From Pisaster brevispinus (lineage: Eukaryota; Echinodermata; Asteroidea; Forcipulatida; Asteriidae): a DNA stretch of 64,000 nt. The notes under the pieces are model-generated. The model did not search any database. It saw nothing but the letters and a program-made list of their open reading frames with translations, and was not told where the DNA came from. The translations under genes were made by a program, and so were the position numbers. Positions 59,701-64,000 of this stretch are shown in pieces (positions within the stretch are counted from its first letter, which is position 1; each line of letters starts with the position of its first letter). The stretch is taken from contig JAMKCF010000004.1 in the NCBI GenBank assembly GCA_023634235.1, positions 4,753,202 through 4,817,201 on the forward strand, written 5' to 3'.

Positions 59701-62700
59701 ACAGATCTTCAACAAAGACAAGTACATGAAAAGGGGATGACCGCGACTGACACTACTGACATAAGTCTGTAAGAACCAAACCAAAACAATTGACAAACTG
59801 CTTACTTACCCAATGTTGTGGCCAAACAGTCTCTTGTATATCCACAGATGAGATGCGATACAATACAGGCATTCCAGTAGCTCCATGATGGTGCACGTAG
59901 CCGTGGGGTGCAGGAGACACCTCAGAATGGCAAACACGTCTTGTACAGTCTCAGAGAGGATGACTAGGAGTGCAACGGTTGACCAGGGATTGGGTATCTG
60001 TCACACACACAAAGAACCAATGTTGAGAATAGAGACTATTCAAATTGTCAATCTTGCTCCACCGAACAGAAGGAAATTATGCAAATAACAATTTAAAAAA
60101 CGGAACTTTCAAAACTTGGCATTTTAGCAGGTTCACAGACTTCATGGAGAACCTAGAGGTTTGGACAAAGCAGTACCCTCTTTCCAGCCCAAATTGTATC
60201 TTCATAACTTCAGGATAACGGAAGATCTTTGAAGACAAAAAATCCAGGACTTCCAAAAAATCCTAACATATCAAACATTTGAAACTTGTAACTGTTTTGC
60301 AAATCTCTTCCTAGGGGAAGAAATTTGGGTGCTTAGGGAGCATCTTAAAAGTCAGAACGGTAGGAACTTTCTACTTGGACCGGTCAAGCATTCCAGCGGG
60401 TATACACTGACAGCCGGCGTGTTACATTGGAACAATCAAACTTCTAACGTGAATATTCATTCTTGTAGTGTCCTGGCTTCGCGGCTGCTCATAATTGGTT
60501 CCGGAATTTAATACTGTCATCTGAAAAATGAATAATGGTGGCAGCCTGTCTATTCTTGTATGCCACAATTGTATAACAAAGGGACAAAGGCCTGGGATCA
60601 GGGGTTACACAATAACCCCAGAAAAGGGATTTTACAAAGCAAGTTTCCCAGAACCTGTTGTCGCCCTTTGCACAGGTGAAACAAAGCGCATAACGGTAGA
60701 TACCTGCCTCAACACGCTACACACTGCAAAGTCTGGGTTAATAAAAACACCAGCTGTCTGCATGTCAGCCAAAAATGGAAAAATATCCAAAGTTGTTCCA
60801 GGTATTCAAAAAGTCCGCTGTATGTCTGTCCAAATAAATTTTGCATTTTTAGACGTCATTCGACATGAAGTGGCTAAAACAGCAGGTTAATGAAAAAGTA
60901 TAGTGATTTTGCATTACACTCTTACTTCATGTACTTACATCACTTTCCAGAAGCTCAGGGGCTCTGTCTTTCATGATGTCCTTAGCAAGACTATACTTTG
61001 GGTGTTTCTGAAGATCTCGGTCCATGGAGGTGCCAAAGCGAGCCTGGAATTTAGGCATATTCCTGGGTTGGAAAAATGAAGAGAGGCAAGGATTAGGATC
61101 AAGGTGTTCGGGCGTGAGGCTTGTCTATCTTTTGTGCTTTCGGAAAAGATTAGAGTGTAAAGTAACATGGCCCGACTTTCTGCAAAAATTAATTTTAAAT
61201 ATTTTCAAAGAATTTGTCCTCTTAATTTTGGATTTAACAAAGAAAAATTTACTAGACCAGGATTTGAATCTGCAACTTCCGGATTGATATGCTGGTGCTC
61301 CACCAACTGAGCTATCTGGCCTTAATGTTGGTAGTCTCCCCATTTTGTCAGTATCTTTGTAAGGGGTGCCTGTCAGAAGCCATTCAACTTGTAGCTGCTG
61401 TGTAGCCAGGGATCACACCCAAATTAACGATGCAACCTGGGAAGTGGCAGCAGAGAGGTCACAAATATCAAGTAATAAACAACAAGGGAATCTGACCTTC
61501 TCCCCACAATTCACGCGTATCGGCCCGATAGGAAACTTTTTGTCCAAACCAATTTGTCAAACCAAAATACTCGCCCAACAGTAAAACATTTTCAAGTAAT
61601 TTTCTTTGACCCCGGTAACAGATTGTGAATTTTATTGGTCGAGAACCAATCACGTGATGTGCCAAAAAGATGCATGTACACTGCTCAGGGGAGCATGAGT
61701 GATGTACTCCACGGGGTACATTACTTTGATCATTCCCACCATTGGTCATTTCCCATCACCTTGTACAATTATTAGAAATAGCTCTGGGTATGAGGTTGTA
61801 ACTATGAAGTGATATTTCTGCCATGTTTGCCAAAGTTCATCTGCTCATTTTAACTCTGCCAACTTCGTCGTAATAATGTTGAAAGATGACAAGAGATTGC
61901 CTCCAATCTATTACCATGGTTTAACAAAACAACTGTTGCTTTGCTTTGGGAGCCATTAGCACACTTGGGTGTACAAAACACCATTAACCCCTATCAAAGC
62001 GTGCAACAATTGTACAATGTATAGCATACAAAGTCCTACACAAATGTATTGTTATTACACAAAAATCATCATTTGTGACTCAACATTACATGTAGCATTC
62101 AATTTGCACAAAACGTGTTCAGTCTAGATATTTTGCTATGCAAAATGGACGAAATGGACGACTTTGGAACGCTAGGTTGCAGCAGACTTACCAGGTAAAT
62201 TTCCATTGTTTAAGTAGTTTCGAGTATGTGCACAGTTCTGAGAACTTTGGATTTTACCTGGAAAGTCTGCTGCCACCAAGCGTTCCTAAAGATCTAGCAT
62301 GCAATTAAAATCTGCTCCTGGCGCTTCGTCTTGCTTGGTGAGAAGGCTCACTTGGTCACTCTGGTCAATCTTAACCTTCTGACGTACTCGATGATACAGC
62401 TTCTTCCATGGTAAGAACTGTGGACATAGTCGAATAGTATCAATAGCAATAATGACCGAGCATAAAAATAAATTCCTACCCTGATATACAACTCAGGCAG
62501 GCCTGATCCATGGTAGAGGGCACCTCTATCAGGTCAAAGTGGCACCTGGCAGTGACAGGGGTAACGGAGGCAATTGCTTCCGAAGTAATAGGCCAGCAAC
62601 TGTGTGCAAACCATCATGCAAATCTTTCAGAAAGTTGTCAACTTAAAATTAAACAAGGTGCAACCCCCCAAAAACAAACAATCAACAACAACAACACAAC

Positions 62701-63834
62701 AGTTGGCCGGAAATATGCACCATGAAAACTCTCAGCCAGTGAGAGGTCTTCCTTTGACACCAATGAGGGCGCTGTTTGAGCTGATAACCTCATATGCAAG
62801 AGGTCTACAATAATGTACAATGTGTAACATTTTGTCTGGAGCGGTCACCATTCTAGAGCTGTTCTACTAAAACTAGCACTCAGAGCAAAGATATTGACAA
62901 GATAGGGAGACTGCTAATTATAACATAAGACTAAATAGCTGTTCTAGAGAGCCGGCAAGTTAGTCTGATAATCATTGGTTCAAATCCCGTTATAGCCAAT
63001 TTGTCTTTGTTCAACCCCCTAAAATTAGTTATCATACGAACTTGTCTTCAATTGATCAATTACCTCTTCGTTTGAAATGATTTCGTTCCAGGGTTTACAA
63101 ACGCAGCTGAGGTGTTGACACAAATCCATCAATGGCACAAAGCAAAAGATCCTCTGCAAGACCTCGATGGGAAGTCGAGCAAACCCCGAAGCCACCGTCT
63201 CGTCATCAATGTTCGTTGGATTGTCGTCCATCTGAGAAGAAGGATCGATGTTGTCAAAGGTCTCCTGATAATTAACATTTGTCCTTGAAATTGCAGAGCT
63301 TCCCGATGTTCCTTGGGACATCGGCGACTTTGATGTTCCGGAATGAGAAACTGCCTCGTGAATATTTTGATTCACTGAGAGCTTAGTCTTGCACGGTAAA
63401 GCAGGGAAAAACTAATGAATTTTAGTATTGTTTCTCAGCTGCTCTGGAGTGAGCTTGACTTTACTAGAAATGCACCTCTTTGTGGCGGTGCTGCCGGAGG
63501 TGTGTAGATGCTTACGTTTCACACCGGCTGCATTTGTCTCAGTCTAGAACCCAGACTCAATAAGCTGTCCATGCTGATGATGCCCACTGGAACTTGGCCG
63601 TGAACTTACTGACAAAGGTTCAGCAGAAACCCTAACTTCAGAACCACCGGGTCTTTCAACATTATGCTGTGCGATCCCATCGCCTGAAAGAACTGATGAC
63701 AAGGTATCTTGAGAACTGGTGGCCGTACTGGGACAAGACTGGGCTTTCTTACTCATAGCACTGTCATCTTCATGATATCCACTGCCCTCCTCAGACGAGG
63801 GCAAGTATTCCATTTCAGTTGATGAGTTTTCCAT
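41677..63834 (-). CDS. FBH1: FBH1 (FBXO18)-like F-box DNA helicase, gene span with at least 17 coding segments
   Basis: In vertebrates FBH1 is a nuclear 3'-5' superfamily 1 (UvrD/PcrA-like) helicase. It is also the F-box subunit of an SCF ubiquitin ligase; it removes RAD51 from DNA and acts at stalled forks. Here the minus strand encodes, in order: an F-box (LPIEVLQRIF, HLSCVCKPWNEII), the linker helices, a Q-motif-like FFTHEQRRII, Walker A AFAGTGKTTTLVEY, motif Ia region FSRNVKSRTMHSLAY, a block ending FITHDG, GQVAIITRTN (motif IV/V region), GIDGYGMDMILDIY, STVHKSKGLEFDTV (motif V), DELNMVYVALTRAKKSL (motif VI), and a C-terminal cysteine module (TCVEC, LCPQC). Phases agree at 13 of the 14 directly adjacent joins checked from the F-box exon down. 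The DEAQD (Walker B) block is not found, one join is off by one base, and the N-terminus has TAG codons. The gene name is secure by motif order; functionality is not. An additional exon may be missing between 62388 and 61043. Confidence 0.85.
42241..42366 (-). CDS. FBH1: FBH1-like exon with first C-terminal cysteine pair
   Basis: The acceptor GTTTGTTTCCAG precedes 42366 and the donor GTGAGA follows 42241. The 42 codons run from EKFMYPVPAK through TCVECQTTVPQNAV to KVKDFQL. Phase is 0 at both ends. The CxxC pairs here and in the last exon probably bind zinc together. Confidence 0.85.
43275..43645 (+). mobile_element. two tandem tRNA-derived SINE copies (short family)
   Basis: The end of one copy (AGTGTATGAGTAAAACC near 43324) is followed from about 43389 by a complete one. 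The complete copy has TTGGTAAGACATCTGCTCT (A-box area), GGGTTTGAATCCTACC (B box) and the tail ATCAGTGTATGAGCAAAAC. Relatives are at 12850-13030 and 41450-41660. It lies in an FBH1 intron. Confidence 0.65.
44097..45279. mobile_element. 1183-bp foldback transposon with 42-bp repeat arms and CAATAG target duplication
   Basis: The ends TATGGTGGCCCTGAAGGG (44097) and CCCTTCAGGGCCACCATA (ending 45279) are perfect inverted repeats. The left arm (to about 44750) has some 13 units of 42 bp containing TGTGCGCACACGTGTGCA and TTCGCGAA. The right arm (from about 45007) carries about five related units in inverse order. A 256-bp unrelated loop lies between. CAATAG flanks both sides (44091-44096, 45280-45285), and the uninterrupted target sequence is seen at 19374-19445. 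Because 42 is a multiple of three, long open frames exist on both strands; I regard them as non-coding. Confidence 0.9.
45525..45646 (-). CDS. FBH1: FBH1-like exon with helicase motif VI
   Basis: The acceptor TTTGACTTGACAG precedes 45646 and the donor GTACGA follows 45525. It encodes PLGIIQTDELNMVYVALTRA, then KKSLVLNSSLLWFLSQ. The VALTRAK signature is motif VI of UvrD-like helicases, with the arginine finger. Entry is phase 1, exit phase 0. Confidence 0.9.
45723..46133. mobile_element. TTAA-flanked MITE, AGGTAGGGTCA family
   Basis: AGGTAGGGTCA (45723) and TGACCCTACCT (ending 46133) are inverted ends, flanked by TTAA at 45719-45722 and 46134-46137. It is inserted about 73 bases upstream (in gene sense) of the motif VI exon of the FBH1 homologue. 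The interior matches 7041-7486 and 35843-36706. Confidence 0.8.
46460..46610 (+). repeat. interspersed repeat related to 56230-56335
   Basis: CATTGTTTATCATTGTATTC followed by CCGAGATTCCAG and CAGCC/GGCCATGG wording recurs at 56230-56335. It is a repeat of unknown class in an FBH1 intron. Confidence 0.5.
46983..47075 (-). CDS. FBH1: FBH1-like exon with helicase motif V
   Basis: The acceptor CCTTTTTTCCCAG-type tract precedes 47075 and the donor GTATGT follows 46983. It encodes IVLSTVHKSKGLEFDTVKMT, then DDFAIDPSRQ. TVHKSKGLEFDTV corresponds to TVHKAKGLEFDTV of vertebrate FBH1. Phase is 1 in and 1 out, consistent with both neighbours. Confidence 0.9.
47869..48301 (+). mobile_element. tRNA-Leu-derived SINE
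   Basis: GTGGCCGAGCGGATAAGAGC, GGACTCAAGCTC and TAGGTTCGAGTCCC are shared with 26969-27375. The same body and an (ATT)n-rich tail follow. It sits in an FBH1 intron on the opposite strand to the gene. Confidence 0.85.
48646..48834 (-). CDS. FBH1: FBH1-like exon between motifs IV and V
   Basis: The acceptor TTTACTAATAG precedes 48834 and the donor GTTTGT follows 48646. It encodes RGVIKSQLVKYQKSIESLKA, continuing to RIVEQYNNRIPELVELIQRR. This parallels AVVEKYNIRIPELVQRIEK of the vertebrate protein. Phase is 1 in and 1 out. Confidence 0.9.
49243..49325. repeat. 83-bp imperfect hairpin
   Basis: CCCTAGGGTCTGTGAGTGACC at the left pairs with GGTCACTCACGGGCCCAGGG at the right. No function evident; it may be the core of a small foldback repeat. 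Confidence 0.45.
49925..50735. mobile_element. 811-bp inverted-repeat element (AGCCCSTTTCACACGA ends)
   Basis: AGCCCGTTTCACACGA (49925) mirrors TCGTGTGAAAGGGGCT (ending 50735) with one mismatch. Further inside, both arms carry ATGGTCGT. A near-perfect palindrome around 50170-50217 (CACGCATGCACAAA and its complement) could extrude as a cruciform. No target duplication is clear. Short frames inside are not recognisable as a transposase. Confidence 0.7.
51011..51074 (-). CDS. FBH1: FBH1-like short exon GIDGYGMDMILDIY
   Basis: The acceptor ATTCAG precedes 51074 and the donor GTGAGT follows 51011. It encodes GIDGYGMDMILDIYQLLLPQ, matching GGIKSFGLDRIIDIWILLQ of vertebrate FBH1. Phase 0 in, 1 out. 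Its acceptor and first bases are repeated in the neighbouring minisatellite. Confidence 0.85.
51060..51700. repeat. degenerate minisatellite derived from the exon 5' boundary
   Basis: About nine imperfect units of 60-75 bp share GTGTGGAT, AAAGTATCT and AGAATCAACA. At about 51601-51637 a unit repeats ATATCCATACCATA-CCATCTGTGCCCTGAAT, which is the exon start and acceptor at 51051-51081. The array thus contains a copy of a splice acceptor plus about 25 exon bases. Confidence 0.75.
52160..52281 (-). CDS. FBH1: FBH1-like exon GQVAIITRTN
   Basis: The acceptor TTGTGTACCACAG precedes 52281 and the donor GTAAGA follows 52160. It encodes HIDGEELGQVAIITRTNVTL, then FKEAVQIVQADTTTMIAFAG, parallel to [20 protein letters not shown] in vertebrates. 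Entry is phase 1, exit phase 0. The preceding helicase block (motifs II-IV) is not found upstream. Confidence 0.9.
52335..52535. mobile_element. palindromic MITE, CCCAATTTCATAGAGCTGC family
   Basis: GGGCCCAATTTCATAGAGC at the left and CTCCAAGAAATTGGGACC at the right form the inverted ends. It is inserted 54 bases upstream (in gene sense) of the FBH1 exon at 52281, next to the region where the Walker B exon would be expected. Confidence 0.65.
53477..53555 (-). CDS. FBH1: FBH1-like exon ending FITHDG
   Basis: The acceptor ACCATGTAG precedes 53555 and the donor GTAAAT follows 53477. It encodes AIADAATKVWKGMRNLSNNE then VFITHD, matching ASRLWDNMRKL and HQMTHDGYLKLW of vertebrate FBH1. Phase 0 in, 1 out. 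Confidence 0.85.
54103..54480. repeat. 63-bp minisatellite of tRNA-like units, six copies
   Basis: Units start GTGGCTAG at 54103, 54166, 54229, 54292, 54355 and 54418. Each contains a B-box-like GGTTTGACTCCC (or GGTTCAACTCCC) and an A-box-like GGCTAGTGCATAAA, so the array appears to be a tandem expansion of a SINE head. Unit length is a multiple of three, which explains an artefactual open frame on the minus strand. It lies in an FBH1 intron. Confidence 0.85.
54959..55214 (-). CDS. FBH1: FBH1-like exon, helicase subdomain 1B
   Basis: The acceptor GAGTCCGCAG precedes 55214 and the donor GTGAGA follows 54959. It encodes YKKKIIPAFKPFMIHKL, RYSKMVCKTLNNYCASVDDE and LTSAHVPEHY, corresponding to KLTPFMVNSVL and [22 protein letters not shown] in vertebrates. 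Phase 2 in, 0 out. Confidence 0.9.
55688..55985 (+). mobile_element. 5'-truncated non-LTR retrotransposon 3' end (CR1/L2-like)
   Basis: A short frame reads AHAGSSLWNELPQDIRNTSD then VHNFKVTLKTHLFKMCFFNS and TAG at 55811-55813. This SLWN-LP-IR-...-FK--LKTHLF pattern is the usual C-terminus of CR1/L2-type ORF2. A 3' UTR and an (ATT)n tail follow. It is inserted in an FBH1 intron 30 bases from a donor site, on the opposite strand. Confidence 0.8.
56015..56104 (-). CDS. FBH1: FBH1-like exon, helicase motif Ia region
   Basis: The acceptor TTCTGTCGCAG precedes 56104 and the donor GTAAGT follows 56015. It encodes SVQKHAEEIFSRNVKSRTMH then SLAYSAIGW, matching [28 protein letters not shown]. Phase 2 in, 2 out. 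Confidence 0.9.
56230..56335 (+). repeat. interspersed repeat related to 46460-46610
   Basis: CTATTGTTTATCATTGTATTC and CGAGATTCCAG are shared with the other copy. Class unknown. Confidence 0.5.
56614..56692 (-). CDS. FBH1: FBH1-like exon with Walker A lysine
   Basis: The acceptor CATAATATGCAG precedes 56692 and the donor GTAAGA follows 56614. Joined to the previous exon it reads AFAGTGKTTTLVEYAKQRPN then MSFLYLAFN. GTGKT is the Walker A P-loop of the UvrD-like ATPase. Phase 1 in, 2 out. Confidence 0.92.
57015..57290 (-). mobile_element. non-LTR retrotransposon C-terminal remnant
   Basis: On the minus strand one frame gives KRGRPQAR, then after a stop RAEIVKPHGINSLAKAYAEQ and YSAQFGRGLHPAVG. 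This resembles the KRGRPKTRW...AxDRxxW...EAFxxQW tail of RTE-like and related reverse transcriptases. Stops show it is decayed. It sits in an FBH1 intron. Confidence 0.45.
57646..57729 (-). CDS. FBH1: FBH1-like exon with Q-motif (FFTHEQ) leading into Walker A
   Basis: The acceptor TTGTTCTTTCAG precedes 57729 and the donor GTAAAT follows 57646. The useful frame reads YFFTHEQRRIINHDVDRGQV then VKIQAFA(G), equal to LTHEQQLILN...QVVKIMAFAG in vertebrates. That frame requires phase 1 entry, whereas the exon upstream leaves phase 2, a one-base disagreement. Confidence 0.85.
58125..58495. repeat. degenerate 21-22 bp tandem repeat (TTCAAAACTGGGTGTCC)
   Basis: Roughly 17 imperfect units with the core ATTCAAAACTGGGTGTCC run through this interval inside an FBH1 intron. 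The open frame through it is a by-product of the near-21-bp periodicity. Confidence 0.85.
58760..59107 (-). mobile_element. tRNA-derived SINE, inverted copy of the 25657 family
   Basis: Read on the minus strand it has the head GGCCGAGCGGTTTAGAGC, the B box GGGTTCGAATCCC and a tail of (ATT)n at 58760-58772. It matches 25657-26004 over its whole length. It ends about 21 bases from the FBH1 exon boundary at 59128, in the same orientation as the gene. Confidence 0.8.
59128..59253 (-). CDS. FBH1: FBH1-like exon VYYTLYLFENS
   Basis: The acceptor TCTCATCTGCAG precedes 59253 and the donor GTACTT follows 59128. It encodes WHYRVYYTLYLFENSQSPIY then a linker ending SSIRTRR, matching RIHYNIFYCLYLQENS. 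Entry is phase 2, exit phase 2, which clashes with the next exon. Confidence 0.85.
59490..59640. repeat. GAGTC-rich low-complexity repeat
   Basis: Repeated CGAGTC and GAGACCG words in both orientations give strong self-complementarity (for example GGTCTCAAGCC near 59500 and GACCGGTCTTGAG near 59620). Not coding. Confidence 0.5.
59810..59997 (-). CDS. FBH1: FBH1-like exon, linker helical domain
   Basis: The acceptor GTGTGACAG precedes 59997 and the donor GTAAGT follows 59810. It encodes IPNPWSTVALLVILSETVQD, VFAILRCLLHPTATCTIMEL and LECLYCIASHLWIYKRLF, matching [24 protein letters not shown] and TETLYCIAVLLY in vertebrates. Phase 0 in, 2 out. Confidence 0.9.
60939..61043 (-). CDS. FBH1: FBH1-like exon FGTSMDRDLQKHP
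   Basis: The acceptor CTAAATTCCAG precedes 61043 and the donor GTAAGT follows 60939. It encodes ARFGTSMDRDLQKHPKYSLA then KDIMKDRAPELLESD, corresponding to [21 protein letters not shown]. An alternative acceptor with a better pyrimidine tract ends at 61063 and would add NMPKFQ but needs a different incoming phase. Confidence 0.8.
61190..61325 (-). mobile_element. tRNA-derived SINE head, AGCTCAGTTGG family
   Basis: On the minus strand: GGCCAGATAGCTCAGTTGG, GATTCAAATCCTGG (B box), then AAATTTTTCTTTGTTAAATCC. The same layout is seen at 13700-13800 (-) and 62930-63035 (+). Confidence 0.65.
62388..62417 (-). CDS. FBH1: FBH1-like exon FLPWKKLYHR
   Basis: The acceptor ACTATGTCCACAG precedes 62417. 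FLPWKKLYHR matches FIPWKKLYHR just after the F-box in vertebrates. The donor could be GTACGT at 62387 (30-base exon) or GTGAGC at 62351 (66-base exon adding VRQKVKIDQSDQ). Both keep phase 0. Roughly 25-30 residues expected before the next exon are unaccounted for. Confidence 0.75.
62930..63035 (+). mobile_element. tRNA-derived SINE fragment, AGCTCAGTTGG family
   Basis: GGTTCAAATCCCG followed by TTATAGCCAATTTGTCTTTG resembles the B box and 3' body of copies at 13700-13800 and 61190-61325. It ends about 30 bases from the FBH1 F-box exon. Confidence 0.5.
63064..63374 (-). CDS. FBH1: FBH1-like F-box exon
   Basis: The F-box reads LPIEVLQRIFCFVPLMDL then CQHLSCVCKPWNEIISNEE, about 40 residues, ending at the donor GTAATT (63063). 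This segment recruits SKP1 in SCF complexes. A low-complexity S/T/D-rich leader precedes it. A possible acceptor (CTAAGCTCTCAG) ends at 63375. The frame also stays open upstream to a TAG at 63414-63412. Confidence 0.85.
63376..63834 (-). CDS. FBH1: FBH1-like N-terminal leader, interrupted by TAG codons
   Basis: An ATG at 63834 opens a 96-codon frame (MENSSTEMEYLPSSEEGSGY and on), rich in S, E and Q, as expected for the disordered FBH1 N-terminus. It hits TAG at 63546-63544 and TAG at 63414-63412 but otherwise continues in the same frame into the F-box exon. Between the stops is GVKRKHLHTSG, reminiscent of KRKHL at the vertebrate N-terminus. A 141-bp intron (63515 GTAAGC to 63375 AG, phase-neutral) would remove the second TAG but not the first. 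Start and structure are uncertain. Confidence 0.4.
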
Positions 63835-64000
63835 TCCAATGATTCACAATGGTGTTGAATTCCTTAAAGGTGACATAAAAATCATCACCTGAAAAAAACA
63901 AACAGATTGGGCACCTTCGTAAAAAAGAAATAGAACCATTACAATAGTACAAACTGTTATTGCTGGGCACCTTTGAAAAACAGTGTTTCACTGAAAAGTT
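63835..64000 (-). other. FBH1: 5' UTR and acceptor of the FBH1-like gene
   Basis: A splice acceptor TTTTTTTCAG ends at 63889 on the minus strand, so an exon probably begins at 63888 and runs into the ATG at 63834. The transcript would then start beyond the right edge of the window. Confidence 0.4.

Overview
The window is nuclear DNA from an AT-rich animal genome. Coding exons are small, bounded by GT/AG splice sites, and scattered among long introns packed with short transposons. I infer a marine deuterostome, most likely an echinoderm such as a sea star. The basis is the metazoan gene set, the abundance of tRNA-derived SINEs and palindromic MITEs, and the recurrent CCCAATTTCATAGAGCTGC-type repeats. 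The phylum is an inference, not something the sequence proves.

Three host genes are visible. (1) At 360-1856 (+) an uninterrupted reading frame encodes a 498-residue 2-oxoglutarate/Fe(II) dioxygenase-like protein, preceded by a splice acceptor at 324-325. (2) At 5515-29184 (+) a five-exon gene encodes a 301-residue HMGB-like protein with two HMG boxes, two glutamine-rich runs and an acidic tail. Its probable first exon is separated from the rest by an 18.6-kb intron, and a repeat-poor stretch to about 33.8 kb looks like a long 3' UTR. (3) From 63834 down to 41677 (-) lies a multi-exon homologue of the F-box DNA helicase FBH1 (FBXO18). I placed seventeen coding segments by splice sites, phase and similarity to the vertebrate protein.

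The FBH1 homologue has three anomalies. The block carrying helicase motifs II to IV (Walker B) is not found between 53477 and 52281. One splice junction (59128/57729) is out of phase by one base. The N-terminal reading frame contains two in-frame TAG codons. These may reflect assembly problems, unrecognised exons or real decay.

The rest is repeats. They include tRNA-derived SINEs of at least four types; TTAA-flanked, hAT-like and other inverted-repeat MITEs; two non-LTR retrotransposon 3' ends; a Ty3/gypsy integrase tail with an intact 281-codon frame (38717-39562, -); and several minisatellites with 21, 42, 63 and 68 bp units. The most striking element is a 1183-bp foldback transposon (44097-45279). 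Its inverted arms are built of 42-bp units rich in alternating purine/pyrimidine sequence, it has a 6-bp target duplication, and a paralogous empty site lies elsewhere in the window. Between 29 and 41 kb, and in most of HMG intron 1, I see no further host coding sequence.
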